64,000 bases of DNA. Origin: Meloidogyne chitwoodi (taxonomy: Eukaryota > Nematoda > Chromadorea > Rhabditida > Meloidogynidae). Under the pieces are notes generated by a model. The model saw only the letters and a program-made list of their open reading frames with translations, ran no database searches and was not told where the DNA came from. The stretch lies in contig JACZZP010000012.1 in the NCBI GenBank assembly GCA_015183035.1, positions 2,232,001 to 2,296,000 of the forward strand, in the 5' to 3' direction. The position numbers were made by a program, and so were the translations under genes. Below are positions 1-12,794 of this stretch, in pieces. How positions within the stretch are numbered: position 1 is the stretch's first letter; each line of letters opens with the position of its first letter.

Positions 1-157
1 TAATATTTTTTTTAATTTTTATTTGTGCTAGTATAACGTGGACAAAATGATGTACATATTTCAAAAAAATTGAGGAAAAAACGCTATTTTTTCTTTTAAG
101 GAATATTTTCTTTAACTCAAGGTTTAATTTTTTTTTAATTTATTTTTTTTAGTTATT

Positions 158-3100
158 ATGAATTTAATAAATGAACAATCATCAGAAACAAATCAGTCAT
201 CATCATCATACAAACCTGTTCCAAAACCAAGAAAATTTTTAATGAATAATAATAATTTAACAAATAATAATTTACCTTCAACTTCAACATTTAATAATAA
301 TTTAAAATATCAACAACAACATTTAATTTATAAAAATACATCATCACTCCCTCCATTACCACCAAGAACAACAACTACATTTCCTCCTTTACCAACAAGA
401 ACTATTTTACAATCAAATTTAATTGAAAATAATAATTTAATGACAACAACAAATTTAGAGATTTCTAATGGTTTTAATAATAAAATTTATCCAATTTTGG
501 ATATTTTAAATGATAATAATAATAAACAATTGACAAAAACAACAACAAATGTTATTTCAATGGATGTTGATTCGAATTGTAGTGATTTTTCTTCTGAAAG
601 TCTTCAAAGTAATATTTTAGGTTTTTTTTAATTATTTAAATTTTGAATTGATATAAAATTATTTTTTCACAAAAAATATTTATTTATTTAAAAAAGATTA
701 TGCAACAGGCTCAACATTAAATTCTTCATTAATTTGTAATTCTTTATATGAATCTTTTGGAAGTACCAAATCAGATGGAGAAGCTGTTTGTTTTTCTGGT
801 TGGGTCCAAATATTGCCACAAAAAATTATTAAACATCGAAAAAGAGGATGGGCAGTTATTCGAAATGATTTATTTACAATTAGCCAGAATGAAGAGGTTT
901 TTTTAAAAATATATTTTTTTTAATAAATATTATTATTTATAAGAGTTCTCCTTTTTTTGGACCTTTTGATATTGGAAAATGTATTTATTTGGGAAAAATT
1001 ATTGCAAATAATAATTTAGACGAAATTTGCCTTATTTTTAATAATTTGAATAAAAAACAAAATAAATCAATAAAAGACGATTCTTCATCATTTTTGACTT
1101 TGCGATTTTTACCTGAAGAAAATGGAAAATATTGGCTTCCATTATTGGCTAAAGTTTGTTTTTTCTTTAATTTTTATTGTTTGAGACCTAAATTAATTTT
1201 TTAAAGTGTTTTTCTCCTCGAAATGATCTTTTTGGCGATTCACTTTCATTATTAGATTGTTGTGGAAAATTGTTTATAAAACAAGGAATTAGTGGACTTT
1301 GGAATGATGGCTGGGCATTTATTACTGACAGAACTTTGCATTATTGGGTAATTGGACCAAATGTTTTAACCAAAGTGGATATTAGGTTTTTTTTTGAATT
1401 TTACAAATGTTTTATTATTTTTTAATTTTAAAGAAAGATTATTTTTGTTCAAAGAAAGGATATTCACATTTCTGATTGGTGTAATAAAATTGAACATTCT
1501 ACACTTGGACCAATATTAATTTCTCTTGATGGAAGGTTTTATTTTAATTTTTTGAACTTTTTTTAATTTTTAAAGTTCTCTTTATCTCCAATCTTACAAT
1601 GATTATTGTACAACAATTTGGTTTGATATTCTATCTTTTGAACTAAAAAAAGAACCAAATAGTCTAGAAGATTGTAGATTAACTTTGGATGATGTTCCCG
1701 TCATTGGTATTTTTGTTTTTTATTTTTTTAAAGTTTTTAATTTAAAAGTTGATAAATGTATTCGTTTTATATCAACTTATGGTTTATATCAACAAGGAAT
1801 ATATCGTAAAAATGGTTCTACAGCTGAACTGAAGAAAATAATTCAGTCATTTAAAGAAGGTTTTTTTTATAATTTTTTTAAATTTATTTTTTTTAAGATC
1901 CTCATTCTGTTCATTTAAAGTCTCCAACCACAGATGAGTCCGTTTTTGCAGTTGCCAGTGTTTTTAGAACATTTTTTCGGCAATTAAATAAACCTTTAAT
2001 TCCTCAAAATTTACATCTTAAACTTTATGAAATTTGTTAGTTTTTTTTAAATTTTTTAGAAATATTTTGAATTTTTTAGCAACTTTGGAATCTTGTAAAA
2101 AACCTCAACTTTATCGTCAATTAATTTTTTCGCTTCCAAAAGTTTATTTTAAAACACTTCGAAAATTATTAGGACATTTACAAGAAGTTATTTCACATGA
2201 AAATAGAAATTTGGCATCTTTAGATAATATTTCAAAAATGTTTGGACCAACTTTATTTACTGTTTCTAATGTAAGAAATTTTTTTAAAAATAATTATTTA
2301 TTTTTAAAGTCAAATGAAGAAATTTCGGTTGATTCTTTTACTTTGGCAACTAAACAAACAATTGTTATGAGGGACTTGATATTCCATTATTGTGAAATTT
2401 TTGGTGTTAGTGTTGATGAATTGTTGACTAAATGCAGACTTGATTTGATACAGGAACAGAACTCTACAAAGGTTTTTTTTGAAATTTTAAATTTTTTTGA
2501 AATTTTTTCTGAATTCCTTAAGAGGTCATAAAGTTGCTAATTAGTGAACTAGAGAAAGTAAGAATAAGATAATTTAATAAACTACTAATTTGTTGAGTAG
2601 TTGATGGTCTAGTGGATTAAGCCGCAGTCTAATGACTAAATAAGTCTAGGGTTCGAAGACGGCGCATTCCCATTGATTTTTCGGTAACGGGCAGAGTTGT
2701 TTTCGACAATAAATTTAAAAAATAATTTTTTTTGATTTTTAAAGCATCCAGCAACTGGTTTACTTTTGCCTATACATTTATTTGAAAAGGATAATAAATG
2801 TTTTAATATTCAATCAGAATGGACAGCAAGTCAAGTAGTTTCATTTAAAATGGATAAATTAGAAGAAAATTCAAATACTAAAGAAAAATTTGCTCTTTTT
2901 GAAATGATTAGAAAAGGACAATTAGAAAGAAGAATTGGAGCAAATGAATCACTTAAATCTATTGTATTAGGAAGATGGCTTGAATGGGAAGAATTTCAAG
3001 AAGACAGTTATTTATTACTTAAAATTGATTCAAATCCATTTCAACCACAAGTTTGTGATTTTTTTAAACTTTTTTTATCTTCCCTTTGAAGAGTGGTCGT

Positions 3101-3496
3101 GCATTTGCCGATGATTTAAAAATTGCTGAACCAAATTCAAAAACCTTCAAATCATCTTCTCTACGTATTGAAGAAGGAACTCGTGTTTGCCATTATTCAA
3201 AAAATTTAAAAAAATTAAATGAATGGAAAGTTGATGAGATGATTTGGTTTGTTGGATCAGAATTTGAAAGAAAATGTCCATTTCCTTTTGCATTAACTTT
3301 CTTCATTTTGTCAGAAAAAAGAGCAGCAAAAGGTTTAGGAAAATTGCCTGGTTATTGTGTATCGTTTAAAGGTTTTTTTTACTTTTATTTTTTAATTTTT
3401 AATTAAAAAAAAGATGAAGTTCAAAGACATCAATGGCTAAATTGTATCTGTTTAAATCAATCAGAATATTTGCCACAGCCACTTATACAAATTTAA
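158..3496 (+). CDS. ARAP-type PH-PH-RhoGAP-RA-PH protein (13 exons, 5' end uncertain)
   Basis: Spliced model of about 560 residues with consistent phases: 158-620, 697-896, 944-1153, 1207-1385, 1434-1535, 1576-1706, 1749-1859, 1898-2035, 2080-2270, 2310-2471, 2745-3050, 3092-3371, 3414-3496. The N-terminus is Asn-rich with SH3-ligand-like prolines (PVPKPRK, PPLPPR). Two PH-like segments follow (exons 2-6), then a RhoGAP domain with the arginine-finger motif GIYRKNG (exon 7) and NLASLDNISKMFGPTLF (exon 9), a Ras-associating-like segment (exon 11) and a C-terminal PH domain. That order matches the C-terminal half of ARAP proteins, which regulate Arf and Rho GTPases at phosphoinositide membranes. 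No ArfGAP zinc finger or ankyrin repeats are visible. The first exon is open back to a T-rich AG just before the ATG, so it may be an internal exon of a gene that starts outside the window, or a trans-splice site. Confidence 0.8.
2600..2662 (+). repeat. Degenerate tRNA-like segment in ARAP intron 10
   Basis: The unusually long intron 2472-2744 contains an A-box-like TGGTCTAGTGG and a B-box-like GGGTTCGAAGAC spaced as in a tRNA. I could not fold a convincing acceptor stem. Probably a tRNA-derived relic or SINE head, one of several in this window. Confidence 0.5.
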
Positions 3497-6063
3497 AAGG
3501 AAAAATTAGATGATTCATTCTACTACTAATTTATGTACATAACGGGTTTATTTATTTTTTTATATATTATATTTTTATTTCTGATTTTATTTATATATGT
3601 TTTCCTTAAGATGTTGATGAGACGAAATTTTTTTTTAATTTTTTTCCGTTTTTGAAATCAAGGTTTTATTTATTTTTTTAATTTTATTACTGCCTGCCAG
3701 AATTTTTCAAAAAAATTTTTTTGCTTTTTTTAATTCTTATGATGAGATCATTAAAAAAACCAAAAGCTATTTAAGCTTTTTTAGCTGTCACTTTGAAAAA
3801 TGACGTTTTTTTGTATTTTTTATCTATTTTTAATTTTTTCCTTTTTAATATACTTACTGATCCTCCCCCATAATTTTATTCCAAAATATCAACATTAAGT
3901 ATTAACAATTTTAAATGTTGATATTTTGAACATTTTCAATTTGCTGTGACCCCTTTTCTACTTTATTTTTTTCTTCTTCTCATTTTTGTATTAATCATCA
4001 CCATTAGTTGAAATTTATTTATTTTTTGTAATTTTCTATTAAAAAACCTCTTCATTCACTTTTTTTAAACTTTTTAAATTACTAAATAGCTTTTACCAAA
4101 TATAAACTTTTTTTCCATATCTTCTGATTTTTCTATTTTTGCTCCATTTTTTTATTTTTCTCTCGCAAATAAAGCATTTTTTATATTTATTTTTTATTTT
4201 TAAGGCTTTTTTTAACATAAAAGAAAAGAATAAGTTCAATGTAGATGTTTGGTCGAGTGGTCTAAGTGACAGCTTGCACCACTTTAGTTGAAGGTTCGAA
4301 TCCGCTTGATGGTATAAATAACTAAAACAACAATCAAAAATTTTTTTAGACCCAAAATAATTTTTTTAAATAAATTTTCTTACAAAATTTGAAAAAATAC
4401 GCGCCATATTTTTATATTTTTAAAATTGATTTATCCAACAGCTGTAAAAATATTTAAGAGAGGTCACTTTTTTATAATGTCCATCAATCGCCGCTTACTT
4501 TTTTCTTTCCGTCAATTGCGCCCTCCACAACCAAACACCACTTTTAGTGTCATTTCCCCCTTCTTATTTTAACTAAAATTCAACTGATTTTCCCGCTCTG
4601 TCTCATTTTTTCCTCTTTTAATTTTTCTTTCATTTTTTATGTTTCAACGAGTGACAGCATGTACCAGGAGGAGGAAGCGCACATTATAGGACGGGGGGAC
4701 ACTGGTGTGGTCTATATAGCTATTATGTGTTTATTCAGTAAAAAAAAAAAGAAGACACACCCCCTTAAATATTTAGAGACTGACCCAAGTTTTTTAAGGG
4801 CTATTCATATTTACTTAAAATAAATTGACGATAATTTTTTAAATTTAAAATGTGATTTATTTAATCTTACCCAATATTTTTTTTATTTATTCTTTGAAAT
4901 TTAAAAAATCATTAAAAACAATTTTTAATAATAAATTTTATTTAAAAACCAATAAAAAAATTCAAAGAACAAATTAATACTCTTTTACTAAAAACCTTTT
5001 TTTCTTTTTTAATTCTTTCAAACATTTGGCAGTTAAAGCATTTTTTCTAGCTTTTTTTTTTGTAGGGGAAAGAGTGTGTTTTGATTGTTTAGAGTTTGCT
5101 TTTTCATTTTTTTAATACCAAACTTTAATTATTTTATTGTGCCATTTAATTATTTAATGTGTATTTATTAATGAGAATTAATAAAACTTTTATTTTTGAG
5201 TAAAAATAAATTTAAATTATTGTTTTTGTATGAGGACTCTATTTTACCGTTGATTAATACATACTCTACTTTTAAAATTATTAATTAAGACTCTACTCTT
5301 TCTCTCTACTTTCTCTCATTATGACTCAATCTTTTCCTAAGACTCTTCTTTACTTTTTCTTAATTTGTTAACTTTTTCTCCTAAATAATTAATTATATAT
5401 ACCTACTAGACAACAAAACAAAAAAAATCTGTGAGTAAACAACAAAAACAAACATTTTAAAATTTTTTTTGGCTGTTCTTTCCAAAGTTTTTTTTTGTTT
5501 TGACCTCCAAAATATTTCTACTTCAATCTTTTTTGCAAAAATTTACTCTTTTCGTGCATTTTTCTTTTATTTATTTTTTCAATTTCTGTTTTCATCTTCT
5601 CTTTCTCTAATTTCAATGCAGAATTTGTTAATGTCTGACTGACTGAAGTGCAGAGAATTTCGTGTCTGGTCGCAGCTGCCGCACGCTGCCCCGTGCTGGT
5701 CTGTACCTGCCTTTCATTTTTTGTGTTTTCTTCCTCCTAAATAGACATTTCCCCTCAAAACAATTGAGGCGAACGGGGAGAATAAATGTTTGTGTGGGAA
5801 TTTTCCTTTGAAATTATAAAAACATTCTTTGGACTTTTCTCCGCGTGGGGTCATTTTTATAAATTTGGTGCCAGCTACTACTAGACTCTGTTGGTCTTTT
5901 CTTAACTTTCCCAAAAAAGAAAAAACCAAATTTTTCTTTTGAACCTAAACATTTAAATTTTTTTGTTTTAAAATTATATAATTTTTCAAACGATTATTTC
6001 ATTTTTATTTTTTTACAATTTTCAGTTTTTTAAATTTTAATACTACTTTTAAATTGTTAAATA
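3497..6063. other. Gene-poor intergenic region
   Basis: About 2.6 kb of mostly T-rich sequence without a supportable gene. It holds one tRNA-like segment (4243-4311) and a locally G+C-richer patch around 5620-5900 just upstream of the MEIOC homologue, which may be promoter or 5' UTR. The short minus-strand open frame at 5714-5929 resembles nothing I recognise. Confidence 0.6.
4243..4311 (+). repeat. tRNA-like segment, Leu/Ser-like layout
   Basis: An A box (TGGTCGAGTGGTCTAAG) and a good B box (GGTTCGAATCC) lie about 35 bp apart, reminiscent of a type II tRNA. The 5' and 3' ends do not clearly pair as an acceptor stem, so it is more likely a decayed tRNA or tRNA-derived element than a working gene. 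Confidence 0.5.
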
Positions 6064-8501
6064 ATGACTGCAGAATGTAGACAAGCTACATGTGGACTTT
6101 TTACTTCTGATAGATTGGCGGAAATATGGAGAAGCAACATTACTGACGGTGGAGATGCTAAAACCAAAAATAATGATTCTGACTCGCTATCTTCTTCTGG
6201 ATTTTCTGGATTAAAAGTATTCTTATTGTTTTTAAGGGAAAAATTTTGGGGACCATTGTATCTTCCCGGTTCCTGAAATTGATATTTTGAGTCAATTTTT
6301 GGATCATCCCGTGGACTTATTTGTGAAAGTTATTTTTTGTTTCTCAGACTCAATTGTCATTCTATAAAAATCTTAAATTTTTTTACAGATTTCTTCTTCT
6401 CCCCTTCACTTTTCCACACTTTTAAATTCATCATCTCCACCAAACAATTCTTCTCAAAATTTGGCACAAAGTCGTTTATATTCGTGTTGGTCAATGCCTG
6501 CACAAAATAAACAACAACAAAATAATTGTTTTGAAGAAAAAGAAGGTAAACAATCTTGGAAGAATATTTGGGATTGGGTACAAAATAATGGAGATATTTC
6601 TGTTAATAAACTAGAAGATGCAACAATTTTTGATCAACAGGAGAAAAATAAGGTTTATTTAAATTAAATATTTATTTTTAAGATTAATTTTAGAATTGTT
6701 TTAATGTTAATTTAAATCAAAGTATTGAAGAACAACAACGTTTAATTAGCAATAAAAGTTGTGGAGGAGGTTCAAGTAGTAATAGCTCATTTACTTCTTC
6801 ACCTTCTGCAAATGAAATCTTTTCTAATTTAAAACAAACAACAAATTCTTGCTGGGAAAATTCTTCTTCTTTAAACCCTTCCTTCTCATCTACAATAATT
6901 GAAAAAAGCATATCATCACCTCCACCGCCACTTTCTGCTTTTCGACCATTTTTACATTGTAAACAATACAAACAAACAACACTTTGGTCAGAACAGGTAG
7001 AAGAAGAGAAGATTAGTCAACAAAAGTCAAAGGAAAAGGAATTGGGGTCATGGCCTTTAATTAATAATTATGAAGAACAAAAATATGATAAAATTGATGA
7101 AATCAAGGTTTTTTTCTAAATTTATTTTTTAAGTTTATTTTTGATTTTTAAGCGTCCAATTCCTACTCGTTTTCGTCCAATAATTGGTCAACAACAATCT
7201 TATAATAATTGTGAAAATAATAAAAAAATATCTCCAATAGGAATGCCTCATAAAAATATTCCTTTATCTGATTCATTTAATATTGGAAATAATTTTGGTC
7301 AAAAAGAACAACAAAATAAAGGAACATTTTCAATTCCTTTATTTCCTTTTACTCCTTCTACAAAAAATAATAATGAAAATAATAATCAAATAAAAATACA
7401 ACAATTTTTTGATAAAAATAATTTGACAACATCATCATCAATTTCTTCTTCTTCTCCACCAACAACAGCAAACTTTTCTCGTTCAAAAAGTAATAGTTGT
7501 GATGAAAATGAACTTAAATTATATCACAAACATTTGGAATTACAACAAAATATTTATGAACATGTTTATGCTCAAATGTTGGAAGCTATTAATGCTAATA
7601 ATAATAATGGAGGACAACAGGTTTCTTTTTTATAAAATTTAAATAAAATTAATTAATTAAAAATATTTTAGATAAATTCAACAATAATTCATCACCCACA
7701 ACAATCAACACCTCCCCCGCCTTTGTTATTACGTCAAAATAATGAATTTAATGAATTAAATAATTGGTTAGAAGAATGTTCAGAACAATATAAACAATTG
7801 GAAAAGGAAAGGAAAAAGACTGAAGCTGAATTGGCAAGACACAATTTGGGCAAAAGGATTAGTTCAGCAAATTCTTTGCCAATTCCAAGGTTACCACCAG
7901 CACCGGTAAATATATTTATTTATTAAAAAATATTTTTGGGGAAAACTAGAAAGGGTTTAAGGTGTTTATATTGGTTAAAATGACCCTTCAGGAATATTTA
8001 AAAAAATTTCAATTTAATTTTTTTAGTCTCGTGTAGATCGTTTAATTGTTGATTTTTTCCGAGAACACGCACGTATGGTAACTCTTTTGCAAAAAATGGA
8101 ACAATTAAAGGAAGAAGACAATAATTGTTTAATAAATCAAAATGTTCATAAAATACACAGGGAATTTCTTGATTCCATTAGATTATTACAACAAACTAGA
8201 CTTGCTGAACGAACGGCAATTTTACAACAATTAAGAGGAGGAATTTGTCATTATGATGAGAAAAGAGGTTTTTTCTTTAAAATTAAATTTTATTTTTATT
8301 TAATTTTTTAAAGAAACTTGCAACTTAATAAATGCACTAATTGTTGTTAGCAAAGCTGTTTTGCGTAGTAGAAGTGCTAATTGGTGTTCACTAATTTGGA
8401 CAATTGGTGCAGATGGAGAAGAACAAAAAGATGAAATGAAACGAATTATTAAAAATAATTATGAATTGGCTCCTCCAGAAATTAAATTGAGACCTTTGTG
8501 A
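6064..8501 (+). CDS. MEIOC: MEIOC homologue (meiosis-specific coiled-coil protein)
   Basis: Exons in one consistent model: 6064-6148, 6237-6328, 6389-6652, 6694-7107, 7153-7620, 7672-7905, 8027-8267, 8314-8501, giving about 660 residues. The first half is Asn/Gln/Ser-rich and poorly constrained. The C-terminal quarter carries the diagnostic MEIOC block: an LEECSEQYKQLEKERKKTEAE coiled coil, then GKRISSANSLPIPRLP, then SRVDRLIVDFFREHARMVTL and QKMEQL, ending near ANWCSLIW. In mammals MEIOC binds the RNA helicase YTHDC2 and keeps germ cells in meiotic prophase. That role is assigned here by homology only. The exon 1/exon 2 join is the least certain: the donor after GACG fits phase, whereas the more 3' GTATTC does not. 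Confidence 0.85.
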
Positions 8502-9289
8502 GATTATTTGGATTGCTTCTTTGAGTATTTTTTTTTAACAACTTAATAATATATTTTATATAATAATAGAGATAATCCATTAATTGGGTCCTGCCTTATT
8601 TTTTATTTTTATAACTTAAATTATAAAATTATTTTGAGCTTCCATAGACCCCTTTTTTACATCTACTTTTTTTAAATGTATATTTAGTGTTTTACCCAAA
8701 TTTCAATTAATTTTAGATTATTTTAGTTTATACTTTTTTAATTCATATTTTTAATTTTAGAAAATAAAAACTTAAATAATTTTGTTTTTATTTTATTAGA
8801 ATATTTATGTCAAACTTTAGATTAATATATTTTTTTCAAGATGAATAAAATTGTACCTTTTTTGTAAAGAAAATATATAAAAATTATGTACTTTTATGTT
8901 TAATTTTCTATTTATTATTTAAAGTTTAGTCGTTCTTTTAAAAATCTGATACATTTGTTGTAGGACTCTAATGGCTTCTTCGTTTTTGAACATTTAATTG
9001 TTTGCGAATATTTGGCGTTTTATTATGTTGATTTGTCAACTTTCGATATCTCTAATTTTTTATTTTTTTTGAAGTAGAACATTTAGCTTTCTTGTTACTT
9101 ATTTTTTCATTATAATGGCGTATTTGGGTCAATAATTATAAGTACCTATCTATTATACCCATAAATGTAAATAAAAGATTTTCTGGACGTCTTTTAACAG
9201 TTGTATAGTTTTTTTACCGCCTCTTATCGATTTTTTATGTGTTAGAAAATTATAAAAAAATTTTAAATGTTTTATATATAATATTCATC
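8502..9289. other. Intergenic, AT-rich
   Basis: 3' flank of the MEIOC homologue and 5' flank of the SWEET gene. AATAAA-like signals occur (for example near 8846), but I see no gene or clear repeat. Confidence 0.6.
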
Positions 9290-10226
9290 ATGGAATATAT
9301 TAATTTTATTGAATTACTTTCTTTCACCGCTACTGCTTCAACTATTGGAATGTTTTTGTGTGGCCTTCAGATTTGCACGAGAATACACAGGAGAGGGTTA
9401 ATTTTTTTACTTATTTTTTAATACACATTAATTTTGATTTTTTAAGTTCTACAGAGGGAACAGGAGTTGCTCCATTCTTTTTAACCTCTGTCAGTTGTGT
9501 TTGCTGGCTTGGATATGGAATTCTTAGAAAAGACCAAACTGTTGTTTTTGTGAATGGCGTTGGCCTTATCTTCCAATCAGTTTATCTTGCTTATTATTAC
9601 ATGAAGACGAGATTAAAGGTTTTATTTTTACATTTTTGAAAGATTTCAGGTTTACTTTATTTAACGATAAGATTTGTTAGTTTTTTATTACTATTTTAGG
9701 CGCGACTCAGGCATTTGATACTTATTGAATTATTGATTGCTGTTTCAACAATAGCTTTAATTTACAACTCAAGTTTAGATCTTGGTAATAAAGAAAATAT
9801 TCTTGGTGTAATTTGTATGCTTCTAAACATTGGTATTTCTTTATTTTTATATTAAAAAAAGTTTTAATTTTAAGCAACAATTGCTTCGCCACTTGTTGAT
9901 ATTGGACAAATAATTAGATCAAAAAGTACAGAATCACTACCATTTATGCTTTGTTTGGCAAATATGACTGTAATTTTTTGATAATTTTTTATTAAAATTT
10001 ATTTTCATTTGTTTTTAGGTTTGTCTTCAGTGGTTACTTTATGGTTTTTTAGTCGATGATCTTTACATGAAGGTTTATTTTATCTTAAATCATGAATGTT
10101 TTAATAGATAAACGTTTTTAGATTCCAAATTCAATTGGGGCAGTAATATCTTCAGTGCAACTTTCTCTTTTTGTTATTTATCCTCGAACATATAAAGTTC
10201 TTGTTGTGAGCAAATCAAACGTTTGA
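9290..10226 (+). CDS. SWEET-family sugar transporter
   Basis: Six exons (9290-9396, 9447-9618, 9700-9832, 9875-9969, 10019-10072, 10122-10226) encode 221 residues, the usual size of animal SWEET proteins with seven transmembrane helices in two triple-helix (MtN3) repeats. The first repeat shows the family signature GSTEGTGVAPFF followed by WLGYGIL. The second shows ASPLVDIGQIIRSKSTESLPF then WLLYGFLVDDLYMKIPN. These proteins passively move sugars across plasma or endomembranes. Nematodes have several paralogues (swt genes), and I cannot say which this is. NAT9 follows on the same strand 305 bp downstream. Confidence 0.92.
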
Positions 10227-10531
10227 AGGTTTTTAAAAACGTTTTTTTTAATATAGTTTATGTTTAGTAATTTATTTGTTAATTATTCTAGTTCTAAAGG
10301 CGCCACATTTTTCGATTTTTTTCGTTGCCTCAATTCTTATAAATTGCATAATTTTTTCATTTTATTAACTTTTTTCTTTCTAATGTCATAATCATTTATT
10401 CAATTATTGTGATTCTTCGATATTTTTGCTATTATTTGTATAAAAAATATTTTATCACTTTTAATTTATTTTAATTAAACATTTTATTTATTTTATTTTT
10501 AAAACTTTGATTTTATAGTAAAAAAGTTTAG

Positions 10532-11248
10532 ATGAAACTAAATGAAAATGAATCAATAATTGGAAAAAGCTGCATTCTTGTTCCATATTGTTCTAAACAC
10601 GTCAACAAATACAATGAATGGATGCAAAATAAAGAATTGTTGAAGGCAACATCTTCAGAGCCTTTAACCCTTGAAGAGGAGTATATAATGCAACAAAATT
10701 GGCAAAACGATCCTGATAAATTGACGTTTATAATCCTTGATAAGTGCTCTTTTGAGTCGAGTGATGTTAATGATGTGAGGTTTATTTTAAACTTTGGGGG
10801 TTTTTCCTTGAAAAATATGGAGGTCTGGGAAAGTGTGTTTTCATTGCCCCGTTAATTTTAGAGTGCTTTAATTTTAAAAAATCAGATTTCATCAATGGCT
10901 GGAGATATAAATGCATTTCTTTATCAACAATTTGATGAGAAGAAGGAAATTGTTTTTGAAATTTCTGTAATGGTTGCAGAACAAAAATATCAAAGAAGAG
11001 GAATTGCAAAAGAAGCTTGTCTTTTAATAATTAATTATATTTTGAGAAGAATTAATTGGAATGCTAATTTTATTGCAAAAATATCCAAAGACAACAACCC
11101 AAGTATTAATTTATTTAAAAATAAACTCGGATTTGAAGAAGAATCTTTTTCTCAAGTATTTCAATTATTTACTTTTAAATTGAAAAATTGTAAAGCAACA
11201 AAAATTATTGAAGAAGGAAAAGAATTAAACATTGTTCCTTATTTTTAG
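10532..11248 (+). CDS. NAT9: N-acetyltransferase 9 homologue (GNAT family)
   Basis: Two exons (10532-10774 and 10886-11248) encode 201 residues. The N-terminus matches NAT9 in its landmarks: LVPYCSKHVNKYNEWM, then TSSEPLTLEEEY, and MAGDINAFL at the start of exon 2. The acetyl-CoA-binding GNAT motif is visible as QRRGIAKEA, followed by KDNNPSINLFKNKLGF. Cytosolic acetyltransferase by homology; NAT9 has been linked to microtubules in flies. The gene lies 305 bp after the SWEET gene on the same strand, further than typical nematode operon spacing. Confidence 0.9.
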
Positions 11249-11420
11249 AGGTTTAAATTTAATTTTTCTTTTAATAAAAGTATTAAAAGCTTGTCCTTTC
11301 TTTTACAATAAAGTTCGAAGTTATAAAAAGTGACAAAATAATTGTATTTTTGTATTTTATAGAAATTTATATATCTTTTTATTCTCATAGTTTTATTTGT
11401 AAATTTTTTTTAATTCTTTT

Positions 11421-12505
11421 TTAGTTAGCTGAAGGAACATAAGGCGGAGGAGGTGAGCGCACAAAACCACCACCACTTGATTGAGTATAACCAACAGGAG
11501 GTAAACTTGGTCTTCTAGCTGTTGCAGCTGCTAATCTAGGACGACCATTAACCATTATAGCTGCTGTTGATGTTGCTGTTGGAACTTCTAATGAAGAATA
11601 ACGTGGAGGAGCAGGTGGAAAAAGGAATGGATCAAAAGGTGGCAAATTTCCTGGATATTGTTGTTGTTGTACCATTCCTGGAGCAGCAAAAAAATCTTCA
11701 AAAGGCCATCCAGAGGCTGTTGTTAACCAATTTGGCGCAGAATAAGGTCTTCTTTGCGAATCAAATTCAGCCAATGCCATTTCTACTGAAGGTAACTCAT
11801 TTTGAATATTAGTTCTTTGAGTAAAAGGATCGTCTAGTCTAACAGCATTACTAGCCATACACGTCTTTAAATTTAAATTAAAAATATTTTAAGCACATGA
11901 AAAATTTTTTTATGTTTTAATAAAATTTTACTATTTTAATTCCAAGTACACTAAGTACAAGCAAAGCTGAGGCTAATGCTTCGGAAAAAATCAAAAATGG
12001 AGTATCATTCCTTTAAAAAAATAAATTGGTTTTTAAAATAAACTTATTTTTATTATTATTACCCAATTCTGTTTGCAGCCCTATTTTCTGGTATAAGACT
12101 CAATATTGAATTTATAACAATTAGCATACCAAGAAGAATTGAAAGAGCGCAAAGTGTCCAAATAATTTTTCTATTTTAAATTATTATAAAATATTATTTT
12201 TTTAAGATTATCTCATTGTCTCAAAAAAAAAGTTAAATGGCCAAAATCTTTACAACAAAAATTGAATTGATGAACTACCTGAATGGATGAATCCGAACAA
12301 GCAATTTATGCATAACGTATTTGTCCAATTCTCCCATTTGGTTTGAATTATTATTATTATTATTTGTAAAATTAGTATTTTGCCTTGTAGGTCTAATACG
12401 TCGAAATCTTCTGCCAAAATAATGATGATGATGATTATTGTCCAATTGACGTCGACGCTGTAATCCTGGTTGAGGAAATGGACGACGAGGGGCGGATCGA
12501 TTCAT
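11421..12505 (-). CDS. Unrecognised two-helix membrane protein with Pro-rich PPPPY tail
   Basis: Four exons read from the minus strand (12505-12279, 12170-12063, 12010-11932, 11864-11421) join in phase to about 285 residues. The N-terminus is basic with a His run and an Asn run. Two hydrophobic segments follow: IIWTLCALSILLGMLIVINS and, after a short loop, FLIFSEALASALLVLSVLGI. The rest is a Pro-rich tail with PPFDPFLFPPAPPRYSS and RSPPPPYVPSAN; PPPPY is a class I WW-domain ligand. Both ends are probably cytosolic (inference). I do not recognise the family. Confidence 0.75.
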
Positions 12506-12794
12506 TTACTGGAAAGACAAAAATAGAAAAGGTGAATAATGACGCGCGAAAAATTAGCTTTTAAGAGGTAAAAAATATATTAAAAGAAAATTAGAAAAAA
12601 AAGAAAGAAATTTTAATAAAAATATTTATGCAATGCAAATGGCATAAAATGGGGATTTTGATGAAAAATAATAAATAAATAAAAATCCTTTAAAGAATCA
12701 CTACATAAATAAAATTAAAAAATTTAAGGGCTTCTTTGTTAGAATTAATTAAAATAAGAATACTTTGAAAAACCTTATAATATCTAAAAAAATT

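Noticed and set aside
5714..5929. Minus-strand 71-residue frame upstream of the MEIOC homologue
   Set aside because: Falls in a G+C-richer promoter-like patch and shows no family resemblance.
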